Assembly: GCF_900129635.1 (NCBI RefSeq)
Contig: NZ_FSRB01000002.1
Coordinates: forward strand, 2,012,727 to 2,076,726
Origin: Singulisphaera sp. GP187
Lineage (GTDB): Bacteria; Planctomycetota; Planctomycetia; Isosphaerales; Isosphaeraceae
Reading direction: 5' to 3'
Length of the DNA: 64,000 nt
Shown here one piece after another: positions 10,301 through 17,718 of the stretch. A model generated the notes under the pieces. It did not search any database. It was not told the DNA's origin and was given only the letters and a program-made list of their open reading frames with translations. The translations under genes were made by a program, and so were the position numbers. The first letter of the stretch is position 1, and each line of letters opens with the position of its first letter.

Positions 10301-10380
10301 GGGTGCCACGGGTTGGACTCAACCCGTGAGCCAAAAACCTGGGCAAATCACTCACGGGTTGAGTCCAACCCGTGGCACCC
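10301..10380. repeat. 30-bp perfect inverted repeat (palindromic element)
   Basis: The arm 10301-10330 begins GGGTGCCACGGGTTGG. It is repeated as an exact reverse complement at 10351-10380 across a 20-base spacer. Each arm is itself a hairpin (CACGGGTT-6-AACCCGTG). The outer end CGTGGCACCCA reappears directly at 11943-11953 on the far side of the insertion element. This shows that the palindrome was the target of that insertion. It looks like a REP/MITE-type dispersed palindrome. Confidence 0.85.
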
Positions 10381-10381
10381 A
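10371..10381. repeat. target-site duplication, left copy
   Basis: CGTGGCACCCA is the same as 11943-11953 and flanks the IS4 element. The last two bases are shared with the element's terminal CA, so the true duplication is 9-11 bp. Confidence 0.8.
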
Positions 10382-10399
10382 ACGTCGATTACTGATGCC

Positions 10400-11767
10400 T
10401 CATCCTACTGCACTCATGTGCTTGTTTAGCAAGGCTTTCTGTTCCTGAGTCAGGGTGTGGAGCACAGGCGGTTTCGGCGGCTTATGCGGTTTGCGACGAG
10501 GCCACTTGCGTGTGGCTTTCGGGCTCTTCTGCTTCCGGCACCCGGCGCGGCAGCCCGCGAGTCGCTTGTGGTAACACTTGGCCTTGGGTTTCACGGCCGC
10601 GTCGATCTCCTTGCGGATCTCGATCAGAACTTTGCGGGGGCTGATCACTGGGCCATCGGTCGCCGACGCCGACGCCGGCCGAAGCGCCAGGTCGGCATGC
10701 GCCAGGAGGATCTGCGTGGCCAGCAGTGACAACTCGGCCTCGCGATGCACCAAGGCCACCGTGCGGCTAGCGAGTTTCAATTTATTGATTATACGCTTGT
10801 ATGTGCGAAATAGTCCTTCATTACGCCATCTCCAGCGGTAGAATTTGGCGGCCGTCGCCGCCGACATCCGGGCTGGGTCGAGGACGTCGGTCAGGAGCCA
10901 GACGTCGCGTTTGACCGACCCCTTACCCTTGCCCTTGGCCGGGATCCGGATCAAGCGGCATTGGATCGGCGCTTCCCCTTTCTTCTGGACATAGTTCGGC
11001 CAGTACAAGACAGGGCCTTCGGTCCAATCCTCCAGGTTCGCCACTTCGAGGGTGTAGAGGTCGACCCGCGACGACATCCGGAACAGGAACGATCGCTTGA
11101 CACCGAGGATCGCCCGGACCAGATCGAAGCCCATATAAGCGGCGTCGCAGACGATCAGGGCCTCGGGCGAGAGGGTGGCGAGCAAGTGCCTCAAATGCTC
11201 TTGCTCGGCCGCGGTGCCCGGGCCGAGTCGCCACGACCAAAGCAGTCCCGTGGGCAAGTGGACGAACGCCGTCAGCCAGACGTTGGGGGCCGCGTCGTTC
11301 TTGCCGGCCTGCCCGAGTCCCCGTTCCAACTCGGGGGTGCGGGGGCACTCGATCCGCGAGCCGTCGCAGCCCATCGGCTCGAAGCCGTCGACAATCCGCC
11401 GCGACCCCAGTCGGGCGTGGATCTGTTGCCGAACCCCCGCGGCCAACGCCCTGAGTTGTCGCATGGGGACGCGTCGCATCGCTTTCTGGAAGCCGACGAG
11501 GGTCTTTCCCGGGCGTCTTCGCGACTCATGGCAGGCGACGTAGTATCCCCGGGCCTTCTCAAACCTCTCGGACTCGGAGTCGCCGGTGGCCCAGGTCATG
11601 GCGAGCATGACCACGACCAGTGGCTGGAGATCCCACCGCGGCGCCGACCGCCTTTGAGGAACAACCCCTCGGGCTTGCTTCCAGACCGTCGGGGTGAGAA
11701 ACTGTCGGACATAGCCGATCAACGACTGCGGTTGCTGCAAGCCTTGCAGCGTCCGAGCTGCCTTCAT
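10400..11767 (-). CDS. IS4-family DDE transposase
   Basis: The product has 455 residues. The IS4 YREK signature is exact: Y-x2-R-x3-E-x6-K in 'YRWRWRNEGLFRTYK'. Upstream acidic positions sit in 'GCDGSRIE' (first D) and 'ALIVCDAAYMGFDL' (second D), giving a complete DDE triad. The C terminus is strongly basic with proline-lysine repeats. The frame has no stop or gap, so the enzyme is probably functional. The start codon lies at 11765-11767 beside one arm of a 13-bp inverted repeat that can hide the translation start. It is the only gene of the element at 10380-11942. Confidence 0.95.
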   Translation of the reverse strand: MKAARTLQGLQQPQSLIGYVRQFLTPTVWKQARGVVPQRRSAPRWDLQPLVVVMLAMTWATGDSESERFEKARGYYVACHESRRRPGKTLVGFQKAMRRVPMRQLRALAAGVRQQIHARLGSRRIVDGFEPMGCDGSRIECPRTPELERGLGQAGKNDAAPNVWLTAFVHLPTGLLWSWRLGPGTAAEQEHLRHLLATLSPEALIVCDAAYMGFDLVRAILGVKRSFLFRMSSRVDLYTLEVANLEDWTEGPVLYWPNYVQKKGEAPIQCRLIRIPAKGKGKGSVKRDVWLLTDVLDPARMSAATAAKFYRWRWRNEGLFRTYKRIINKLKLASRTVALVHREAELSLLATQILLAHADLALRPASASATDGPVISPRKVLIEIRKEIDAAVKPKAKCYHKRLAGCRAGCRKQKSPKATRKWPRRKPHKPPKPPVLHTLTQEQKALLNKHMSAVG

Positions 11768-11835
11768 CGCCGTTCTTCCTCAATCCAGGTGAGTGCCGGT
11801 TGCTAGCCGCACCCATCATGACGAAGAACGGCGAT
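11766..11835 (-). promoter_or_regulatory. stem-loop that can sequester the transposase start
   Basis: ATCGCCGTTCTTC (11766-11778) and GAAGAACGGCGAT (11823-11835) are perfect complements, 44 bases apart. On the transposase mRNA the second-read arm contains GAAGAACGGCGAT and overlaps the AUG and the region just after the GAGG ribosome site. A transcript entering from outside the element would fold this stem and block initiation, as known for IS10 and IS50. Here that role is inferred. Confidence 0.6.
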
Positions 11836-11942
11836 TTTTTGCCCCCCCTTCTCTCGAACGAACCGCAGCCACGGAGCGGCAGTAATTCTCTGGTCCGGTG
11901 AGAGTTACATCCGTTGTTGACGACGCCGAGTTACTGACGTTG

Positions 11943-11953
11943 CGTGGCACCCA
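11943..11953. repeat. target-site duplication, right copy
   Basis: CGTGGCACCCA is identical to 10371-10381. Removing the element rejoins the palindrome edge to the sequence beginning GTAGCCTC. Confidence 0.8.
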
Positions 11954-12013
11954 GTAGCCTCTGCATCCCTGCGATTACCGATCAGAAAATCAATGAACAC
12001 CGCGGCCAACGGC

Positions 12014-13219
12014 TTAGTGGAATACGCTGGGAGTCGAATCCTGAGACTGGCGCGTGTGTTGGGGGCTCGATGAGGACAGTGACTGGTCACGGCCAATGCG
12101 GAGCACGAGGCGGCTGATTTCGGGGACACAGCCGAAACGGATCGGATGTTTGCCTGCCACCCCTTGGCTGACGTGCAGCAAGGTTCGGCCCGCGCGGAAG
12201 TAACCTCGATCGTAGCGTCGGGAGTAGCGGCTCGGCATGAAGACGGGGCCGACCCCAGGCAGACGGATCTGGCCGCCGTGGTTGTGTCCCGAAAGCATCA
12301 GGTCGATCCCGCCGTCCACGGCGCCCTGGAACTGGTCGGGCGAGTGGCTGAGGAAGAGCCGGAAATCGGCGTCCGGGGCCGCGCTGAGGTCGAGTTTCGG
12401 TCCCCACGGCGTGGACGTCCCTCCCAGTGCCAGGGTTAGGCCCTCGATTTCGAGTTGCGTCCAAATTCCCTCGAGATCGATAAACCCGGCCTCCTCGAGA
12501 CGCCTCCGGACCTCTACGGGGTGATGATCGAAGTCGTGGTTGCCCAAGATCGAATACGTTCCTCGCCGCCCGCGCAACCGCGACATCACGGGGACGATCC
12601 AGTCGAGCGCACGGTCGTTGTCGATCAGGTCGCCTGTGAAGACGACCAGGTCGGCCGGCCATTCGGCCGCCTCATCGGCGACATGTTCGAAGAACCGTTG
12701 TTGGAAGCAAGGGGCGAAGTGGAGATCGCTGATCTGTACGATGCTGAGACCGTCCCAGACGGCCGGTAACGTCGGCAGCGTGACCGTCCACTCGCGTTTC
12801 CGGAGCCGGAACGAGTCGTGCCCCTTGATTCTCAAGAGCCAGGAATGACGCCCGGAGCCGATCAGGTTTTCTTTCCCGAACCGATGAGCCAGGTCGATAT
12901 CCGACGTCTCCTCGGCGATGCCGTCGGGGATCCGGCGGCGATGGAGGAGCAACGAGCAGACCGGGATCCCGACCAGCGCGACCACCAGACAGAGGAGGGA
13001 ATAAGCGAGGATCGGCCAGGACGAAGGGGTTCCCCCGCCTTGGAAAAATTCCCAGACCATGGCCGTCGAGACGAGGAGTACAAGCGCCAGGTAGCATTTC
13101 CCGACGCGTCCCCTGACCGGTGGCTTCAAGCCCACACCGTGCAGCAGGTTCGTGAGGTAGACGAAGACCCCCGCGTGGCCGATGGCCACCAAGGCCGCGA
13201 TTGACCAGTTAAGCATCAT
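12014..13219 (-). CDS. membrane-anchored calcineurin-like metallophosphoesterase
   Basis: The product has 401 residues. Three hydrophobic helices occupy the first 95 residues and a YkuE/YaeI-type phosphoesterase follows. All metal motifs are present: D165-x-H167 (ISDLHFA), GDLID (196-200), GNHD (226-229), SHSPD (291-295) and GHNHGGQ (311-317). Family members hydrolyse phosphoesters such as UDP-2,3-diacylglucosamine or related lipids, but the substrate is not predictable. The ATG at 13219 lies inside the last codons of the upstream sensor gene (11-base overlap, same strand), so translation is probably coupled to it. Confidence 0.9.
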   Translation of the reverse strand: MMLNWSIAALVAIGHAGVFVYLTNLLHGVGLKPPVRGRVGKCYLALVLLVSTAMVWEFFQGGGTPSSWPILAYSLLCLVVALVGIPVCSLLLHRRRIPDGIAEETSDIDLAHRFGKENLIGSGRHSWLLRIKGHDSFRLRKREWTVTLPTLPAVWDGLSIVQISDLHFAPCFQQRFFEHVADEAAEWPADLVVFTGDLIDNDRALDWIVPVMSRLRGRRGTYSILGNHDFDHHPVEVRRRLEEAGFIDLEGIWTQLEIEGLTLALGGTSTPWGPKLDLSAAPDADFRLFLSHSPDQFQGAVDGGIDLMLSGHNHGGQIRLPGVGPVFMPSRYSRRYDRGYFRAGRTLLHVSQGVAGKHPIRFGCVPEISRLVLRIGRDQSLSSSSPQHTRQSQDSTPSVFH

Positions 13220-15086
13220 GCACGGTTGCCTTGGGAGGAGGAGAATCGAGTGCGTCGTCCTGGTTGTCCGAGGGGGGCGGGACAGGGAGCGGAGCCGGTG
13301 GTCGGGGCGAGTTCGGTGCGGGTATCGGGCTCGACGGCCGAAGCGCTTGCTCGACGGCCTCCATCAGCCGGTCGGCGCGGAAGGGTTTATAAAGCACGGT
13401 TTGCAACCCTTCCTGGCGTGCCTTGACGATCGAGTGTGCGGGATCCCAGCCAAACCCGGTCATGAGGATGATCGGCACTCCGGGCTGCACTTCACGGAGC
13501 CGGCGGTAGGTCTCGAACCCGTCGAGGTCGGGAAGCCGGATATCGACGAGCGCCGCCGCATACGGGGTCTGCCTGGCCAGGGCGATCGCCTCGTGCGCAT
13601 CGCGTGCCGTTTCGACAATCGCGCCGTGGGATCCCAACAGATGATGGGCCGACTTGCGGATCATCTCGTCGGCGTCGACCACCAGGAGTCGAGCACTGGA
13701 AAGCCGGGGCGCCGGCCGAGGCGTGCTTCGCTTCGGTTCGGGCGCGATCGAGGTACCCACTTTATGGATCAGGCTCCGGATCTCACGGGCCCGGACCAGG
13801 AGATGCCGGAGTCGAGCGATGATATCGTCGTCGTGCCCGGCATAGCGGTCGAGCACCGTCGTGCCGTCGTTGAGGATATCGTCCAGGGGGATGGCCAGCT
13901 CGCGGCTGATGGCCTCGACCGACGCTGTCGCCGCGCTGAACTTCTCGGCCTGGAGCAGGTCGAGCGTGTTCAAGGCCGAGGCGACGTTCCGGGCATAGAT
14001 CTCGAGGAACTGCCGGTCGCGCTCGTCGAACGCGTTCGATCGCGCATTCTCGACGTTGAGTGTCCCGATGACCGTGCCGTGGTAAATCAAGGGAACCGTC
14101 AGCGAGCTTCGGGCTCCGGCGGCCCCTTCGAGGTAAAGCGGGTCGTGGGTGGTGTCGGGACAGAGATAGCTCTGGCCGGTCGCCGCGACGAACCCGGTCA
14201 CGCCATTGTTTTCTTTACGGGCGTAGAGCTCGCGGTTGGCGGCGCTTGGCGTCATCCCTTCGGTCAAGAGCGGGATGAGCTTTCCGCTCGGGCGGTCGAG
14301 CAAGCGGATCTCGATGAAGTCGAGACCGAGCAGGTCCTTCATGTGCCGCGTGATGTTGTACTTGAGCAGGTCGGTCCGCTCCTCGACCCCCAACTCCGAC
14401 AACTCCTCGGGCGTCAAGTCGGCGAGCTCATCGCCTGCTTTGTGGATCGCGTTGACCTTCAACTGCTGCTGAGTCTCGTCGGTGATGTCCCGAGTCAGCG
14501 CGATCAACTGGGTGAGACTCTGGGACGAGTCAAAAACCGGCGTCACGGTGACTCGAAGATAGCGATTGGCACCGATCCGCAGTACGGTGCTCGCGGGCGT
14601 TTTCGACGCCACGGCGGAGGTGAACGGACAGGGGTCGGGACCGATCACTTCGGGATTCCCGAGCGCCCGATAGAACTTGCCGCCAATCGTCTCAACCGCC
14701 TGGTCGGCGAGCGAGTGAAATTCCGGGTTGGCCCAGATCACCCGGAGGTCGGGATCGACGATTGCCACGCCGTCGGCGATGGCGTCGAGAATCTCTTCCG
14801 CCTGGATCAGCACACCCGCCCAACGGACGGCCGTCAGTTGGGCGGTATCGACGTAAACCCCGTCGAATTCCTGATCTCGCAGTAAGACCAAGGCACGCGC
14901 CATCGTTCGCGCCGTGACGATCTCATAACATTGTGAGAGTTGCTCGCGCGGCGACGAACCGAGGTGACTGTCGCGCTCGATAACTAAAAGCCGAGGCTTG
15001 CCCGCCACACGTGTCGCTCCCGCTAAGACGCGGCACGTCCGGCCCCGCGCCGAGGGGCCGCTCCATACCGGCTCAAGATTCCCCAT
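13209..15086 (-). CDS. PAS-GAF-receiver signalling protein lacking a kinase domain
   Basis: The product has 625 residues from the ATG at 15086, chosen because GAGAGG precedes it by seven bases; the open frame continues upstream with low-quality sequence. Domains: a degenerate receiver (about 31-95, ending 'GVYVD80'), PAS (about 95-205), GAF (about 232-378, 'GTLNVENARSNAFDERD'), a helical segment resembling a DHp (382-445) with 'AISRELAIPLDDIL' where the phospho-accepting His is absent, and a full receiver (about 465-585) with D515 and K567. No ATPase domain is present. It probably receives phosphate from a separate kinase. It overlaps the phosphoesterase gene, which may be its output partner. 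Confidence 0.85.
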   Translation of the reverse strand: MGNLEPVWSGPSARGRTCRVLAGATRVAGKPRLLVIERDSHLGSSPREQLSQCYEIVTARTMARALVLLRDQEFDGVYVDTAQLTAVRWAGVLIQAEEILDAIADGVAIVDPDLRVIWANPEFHSLADQAVETIGGKFYRALGNPEVIGPDPCPFTSAVASKTPASTVLRIGANRYLRVTVTPVFDSSQSLTQLIALTRDITDETQQQLKVNAIHKAGDELADLTPEELSELGVEERTDLLKYNITRHMKDLLGLDFIEIRLLDRPSGKLIPLLTEGMTPSAANRELYARKENNGVTGFVAATGQSYLCPDTTHDPLYLEGAAGARSSLTVPLIYHGTVIGTLNVENARSNAFDERDRQFLEIYARNVASALNTLDLLQAEKFSAATASVEAISRELAIPLDDILNDGTTVLDRYAGHDDDIIARLRHLLVRAREIRSLIHKVGTSIAPEPKRSTPRPAPRLSSARLLVVDADEMIRKSAHHLLGSHGAIVETARDAHEAIALARQTPYAAALVDIRLPDLDGFETYRRLREVQPGVPIILMTGFGWDPAHSIVKARQEGLQTVLYKPFRADRLMEAVEQALRPSSPIPAPNSPRPPAPLPVPPPSDNQDDALDSPPPKATVHDA

Positions 15087-15496
15087 CCTACAGCCTCTCC
15101 CCTGCTTCGGACAAGTCGAGCACACGACTGACGTTGAGAATCCCGCTCGTGATGCCTCATCCTCACCACATCTCGCTCGCTGACGAACGCCCTTGGGGGT
15201 CGGTACACCCCTTCCTCGTCTACGCTCATTCGACCGAACATGTTGGAGACTTTGTTTGCCGATTCGCCCCTTTTTTTTCACGCGATCCCGCTTCCGAATT
15301 CGCCAAACCGGCCGACGGCGTGTGGCGGATCCACCGTAACTTCACGAGCCAGGTGGGTTGCACCTCGGAGCCGGACCGCGGGCGTGCTCGCGTTTTCGGA
15401 GCAAGCCGAGCGCGCGGCTTGACACGGCCTCGATTCGGCCACTAGCATCGCTCAAGCCCCTTCCTCGACACGATCTTGCCGCTGGAGCGCTGGTCA
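15087..15496. other. divergent intergenic region, no gene recognised
   Basis: 410 bases separate the minus-strand sensor gene from the plus-strand isochorismatase gene. The open frames in it have no ribosome site or family resemblance. It must hold promoters for both directions, but none stands out by eye. Confidence 0.4.
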
Positions 15497-16081
15497 ATGC
15501 GTTTAACCGAACGCCTCACCGGACATCATGGCGCCCTGCTGGTCGTCGATGTCCAAGAGAAGCTGATGGCACGGATCAAATACCGTGACCTGGTGGTCGC
15601 GAATGCGGTGCGGCTGGTCCGTGCGGCGGAGATTCTGAAGCTGCCTTTTTTGGCCACAGAGCAATACCCCGAAGGGCTGGGCCCGACCGTTGCGGAACTG
15701 GCCGCTCTGATCCCGGACCGGCACTCCAAGACGACGTTTCATTGCTGTGCGGTTCCCCAGTTCCTTGAACAGCTCTATGGACATCACATCAAGCACGTCA
15801 CGCTCGTGGGAATCGAAGCCCACGTCTGCGTCGCGCAGACGGCGCTCGAGTTACTGAAGCTTGGTTTCGCCGTCCAGGTGCCGGCTGACGCCGTGGCGTC
15901 GCGGACGACGATGGATTGGAAATTCGCGCTCCGCCGGCTCGAAGCGGCGGGCGTGGTTCTGACAACGACCGAGGCGATCCTTTTCGAGTGGACCGAGCGC
16001 TCGGATCGGCCCGAATTCAAAGCGATCAGCGCGTTGGTCAAGTCGTTTCAGCAACCCGGTCTGCCCCAGGGTGAACATTAA
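15497..16081 (+). CDS. isochorismatase-like cysteine hydrolase
   Basis: The product has 194 residues from the ATG at 15497, which is preferred to an ATG seven codons earlier because the family starts 'MRLTERLTGHHGALLVVDVQEKL'. The catalytic triad is visible: D19 (VVDVQEK), K78 (RHSKTTF) and C111 (GIEAHVCVAQTALEL). The sequence matches the YcaC/isochorismatase-like nicotinamidase superfamily. Members hydrolyse amides or N-carbamoyl compounds, and the substrate is unknown. The stop lies 15 bases before the aminotransferase gene, so the two are probably co-transcribed. Confidence 0.9.
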   Translation: MRLTERLTGHHGALLVVDVQEKLMARIKYRDLVVANAVRLVRAAEILKLPFLATEQYPEGLGPTVAELAALIPDRHSKTTFHCCAVPQFLEQLYGHHIKHVTLVGIEAHVCVAQTALELLKLGFAVQVPADAVASRTTMDWKFALRRLEAAGVVLTTTEAILFEWTERSDRPEFKAISALVKSFQQPGLPQGEH

Positions 16082-16096
16082 ACGAGGAGCCTCTCC

Positions 16097-17311
16097 GTGT
16101 CCGGAATTGAACGCCCCATGCCTCCGTCTCCTCTCAGCCCCTCGCCTCGGCTCCTCCTGGGTCCTGGACCCAGCGACGTTCACCCGAGAGTCCTGGCCGC
16201 CCTCGGTCTGCCGTTGCTCGGGCACATGGATCCCGAGTTCATCGCCTTGATGGACGAAACCCAGAACCTGCTCCGCTACGTGTTTCAGACTGAGAATCGG
16301 CTCACGCTCGCGGTCTCGGGAACAGGCTCGGCCGGGATGGAAGCGGTCGTCGTCAACCTGATCGAGCCGGGCGACTCCATGCTCGTTTGCGTCAACGGCG
16401 TCTTCGGCAGCCGGATGGTCGACGTCGCCGAACGCGCGGGGGCCAAGGTCACGGTGATTGAACGCCCCTACGGCGAAGTCTTTGATCCGGAGGAGGTCCG
16501 GGCCGCGGTCAAGCGGGTCGGACCGAAGGTGGTCGGCATCGTCCATGCCGAGACTTCGACCGGGGCCTGGCAACCCGTCGAGGAGATCGCCCGGATCGCT
16601 CATGAGGCGGGTGCCCTCATCGCGATCGACGCGGTGACCTCGCTCGGTGGTGTTCCGGTCAAGATCGACGAGTGGGGGATCGACGCGGTCTACTCGGGAA
16701 CCCAGAAGTGCCTGAGCTGTCCGCCGGGCCTTGCCCCGGTCTCGTTCAGCGCTCGCGCCGCCGAGCTGATCGCCAACCGAAAAACGAAGGTGCAAAGCTG
16801 GTATCTCGACATGTCGATGATCCAGAAGTACTGGGGAAGCGACCGCGTCTATCACCACACCGCGCCGATCAGTATGAACTTCGCGTTTCGCGAGGCGCTC
16901 GCCCTGGTCGTGGAAGAGGGGCTCGAGGCCCGGCACGCGCGTCATGCCTTGAACGCAAACGCCTTGAAAGCCGGCCTGGCCGCCATGGGGATTGGCGTTG
17001 TCACCGTCGCGGGGCATCAACTCCCGCAACTCACCTGCGCTCAGATCCCCGACGGAATCGACGACATGGCCGTGCGCCGTCGGCTCTTGAGCGACTGGGG
17101 AATCGAGGTTGGTGGTGGCCTCGGCTCTCTGAAGGGGAAGGCCTGGCGAATTGGTTTGATGGGGCACAACTCGCGTCAGGCCAACGTGAGCTTGCTGCTC
17201 GCCGCTCTGGAAACCTGCCTGCGCGACCTCGGGAGCACCTTGGAACCGGGCGCGGGCCTGGCGGCGGCCTCAGAGGTCTATCGCCAAGCTCAGAAGTCGA
17301 CTGGCAATTGA
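16097..17311 (+). CDS. class V aminotransferase (alanine/serine-glyoxylate type)
   Basis: The product has 404 residues from a GTG start, with GAGGAG upstream. The N terminus 'LLLGPGPSDVHPRVLAALGLPLLGHMDPEF' and the PLP lysine K204 in 'YSGTQKCLSCPPGLAPVSFS' are diagnostic of alanine-glyoxylate/serine-glyoxylate aminotransferases. 'HAETSTGAWQP' and 'DAVTSLGG' are the cofactor loops. The reaction moves an amino group to glyoxylate or pyruvate with PLP, in the cytoplasm. The amino donor cannot be read from sequence. It is adjacent to the isochorismatase-like gene, perhaps in a small nitrogen-salvage operon. Confidence 0.92.
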   Translation: MSGIERPMPPSPLSPSPRLLLGPGPSDVHPRVLAALGLPLLGHMDPEFIALMDETQNLLRYVFQTENRLTLAVSGTGSAGMEAVVVNLIEPGDSMLVCVNGVFGSRMVDVAERAGAKVTVIERPYGEVFDPEEVRAAVKRVGPKVVGIVHAETSTGAWQPVEEIARIAHEAGALIAIDAVTSLGGVPVKIDEWGIDAVYSGTQKCLSCPPGLAPVSFSARAAELIANRKTKVQSWYLDMSMIQKYWGSDRVYHHTAPISMNFAFREALALVVEEGLEARHARHALNANALKAGLAAMGIGVVTVAGHQLPQLTCAQIPDGIDDMAVRRRLLSDWGIEVGGGLGSLKGKAWRIGLMGHNSRQANVSLLLAALETCLRDLGSTLEPGAGLAAASEVYRQAQKSTGN

Positions 17312-17350
17312 GCCTGGTCCGCGAGGCGTCAACGCTTCCTAACGATTCCC

Positions 17351-17457
17351 GAAGATGGTCCGCGTATTGCGGACCATCTTCGATTATGGCCTCGTTGGAA
17401 GTAGGGTCCGCGATGTTGACCCATGACGGATGGTGATGGTCCGCAAAGAGCGGACCC
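17351..17457. repeat. cluster of GGTCCGC palindromes
   Basis: GAAGATGGTCCGC (17351-17363) pairs with GCGGACCATCTTC (17369-17381) in a perfect 13-bp stem with a 5-base loop. A second hairpin, GGTCCGC (17438-17444) with GCGGACC (17450-17456), and an unpaired GGGTCCGC at 17404-17411 follow. No U-tract is present. The shared core suggests copies of one dispersed palindromic repeat family downstream of the aminotransferase gene. The 407-base gap 17312-17718 holds no gene that I can support. Confidence 0.65.
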
Positions 17458-17718
17458 TGCTGATTCGCTCTTCCGCCGCTGGCGGTTGTATCGCCCAGCA
17501 GATCCGCGATCGTGCCCTGAATGCGGCTGGTGCCGTTTGTGACCCGGTCCACCGCCGCTTCGGGACCACTTTCCAGGTCGCGCTGTCGTTCGTCCCAGGT
17601 CGCGGCGAAGCGTCCAGGCGCGAGCCAGGTCCCAGGGGGCACTCGCGCTCGGACGATACGCTGACCATCGCGATGGGCTCATCGGAATCGGCTCCCCGTG
17701 GAGATGATCCTCTGGTGG

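Larger units (their letters stand above)
10380..11942 (-). mobile_element. IS4-family insertion sequence, complete, 1563 bp
   Basis: The left end reads CAACGTCGATTACT (10380-10393). The right end, read inward on the other strand from 11942, is CAACGTCAGTAACT, so 11 of 14 positions match as terminal inverted repeats. The element is flanked by the direct repeat CGTGGCACC (10371-10379 and 11943-11951), which extends to 11 identical bases if two ambiguous bases are counted. Target duplications of 9-12 bp are known for IS4-family elements. The single transposase gene is intact and both target copies are identical, so the insertion is probably recent and may be active. Confidence 0.85.

Noticed and set aside
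10301..10380. CRISPR repeat-spacer unit
   Set aside because: Only one inverted pair with one spacer; no direct repeats and no cas genes.
10372..11950. 22-base inverted repeat (17/22) as the IS ends
   Set aside because: The outer bases are the target duplication CGTGGCACC, which is partly self-complementary. The true ends are CAACGTC at 10380 and 11942.
13182..14885. Long plus-strand open frame (567 codons) antisense to the sensor gene
   Set aside because: It has no family motifs, and it is a mirror of the high-GC coding bias of the real gene.
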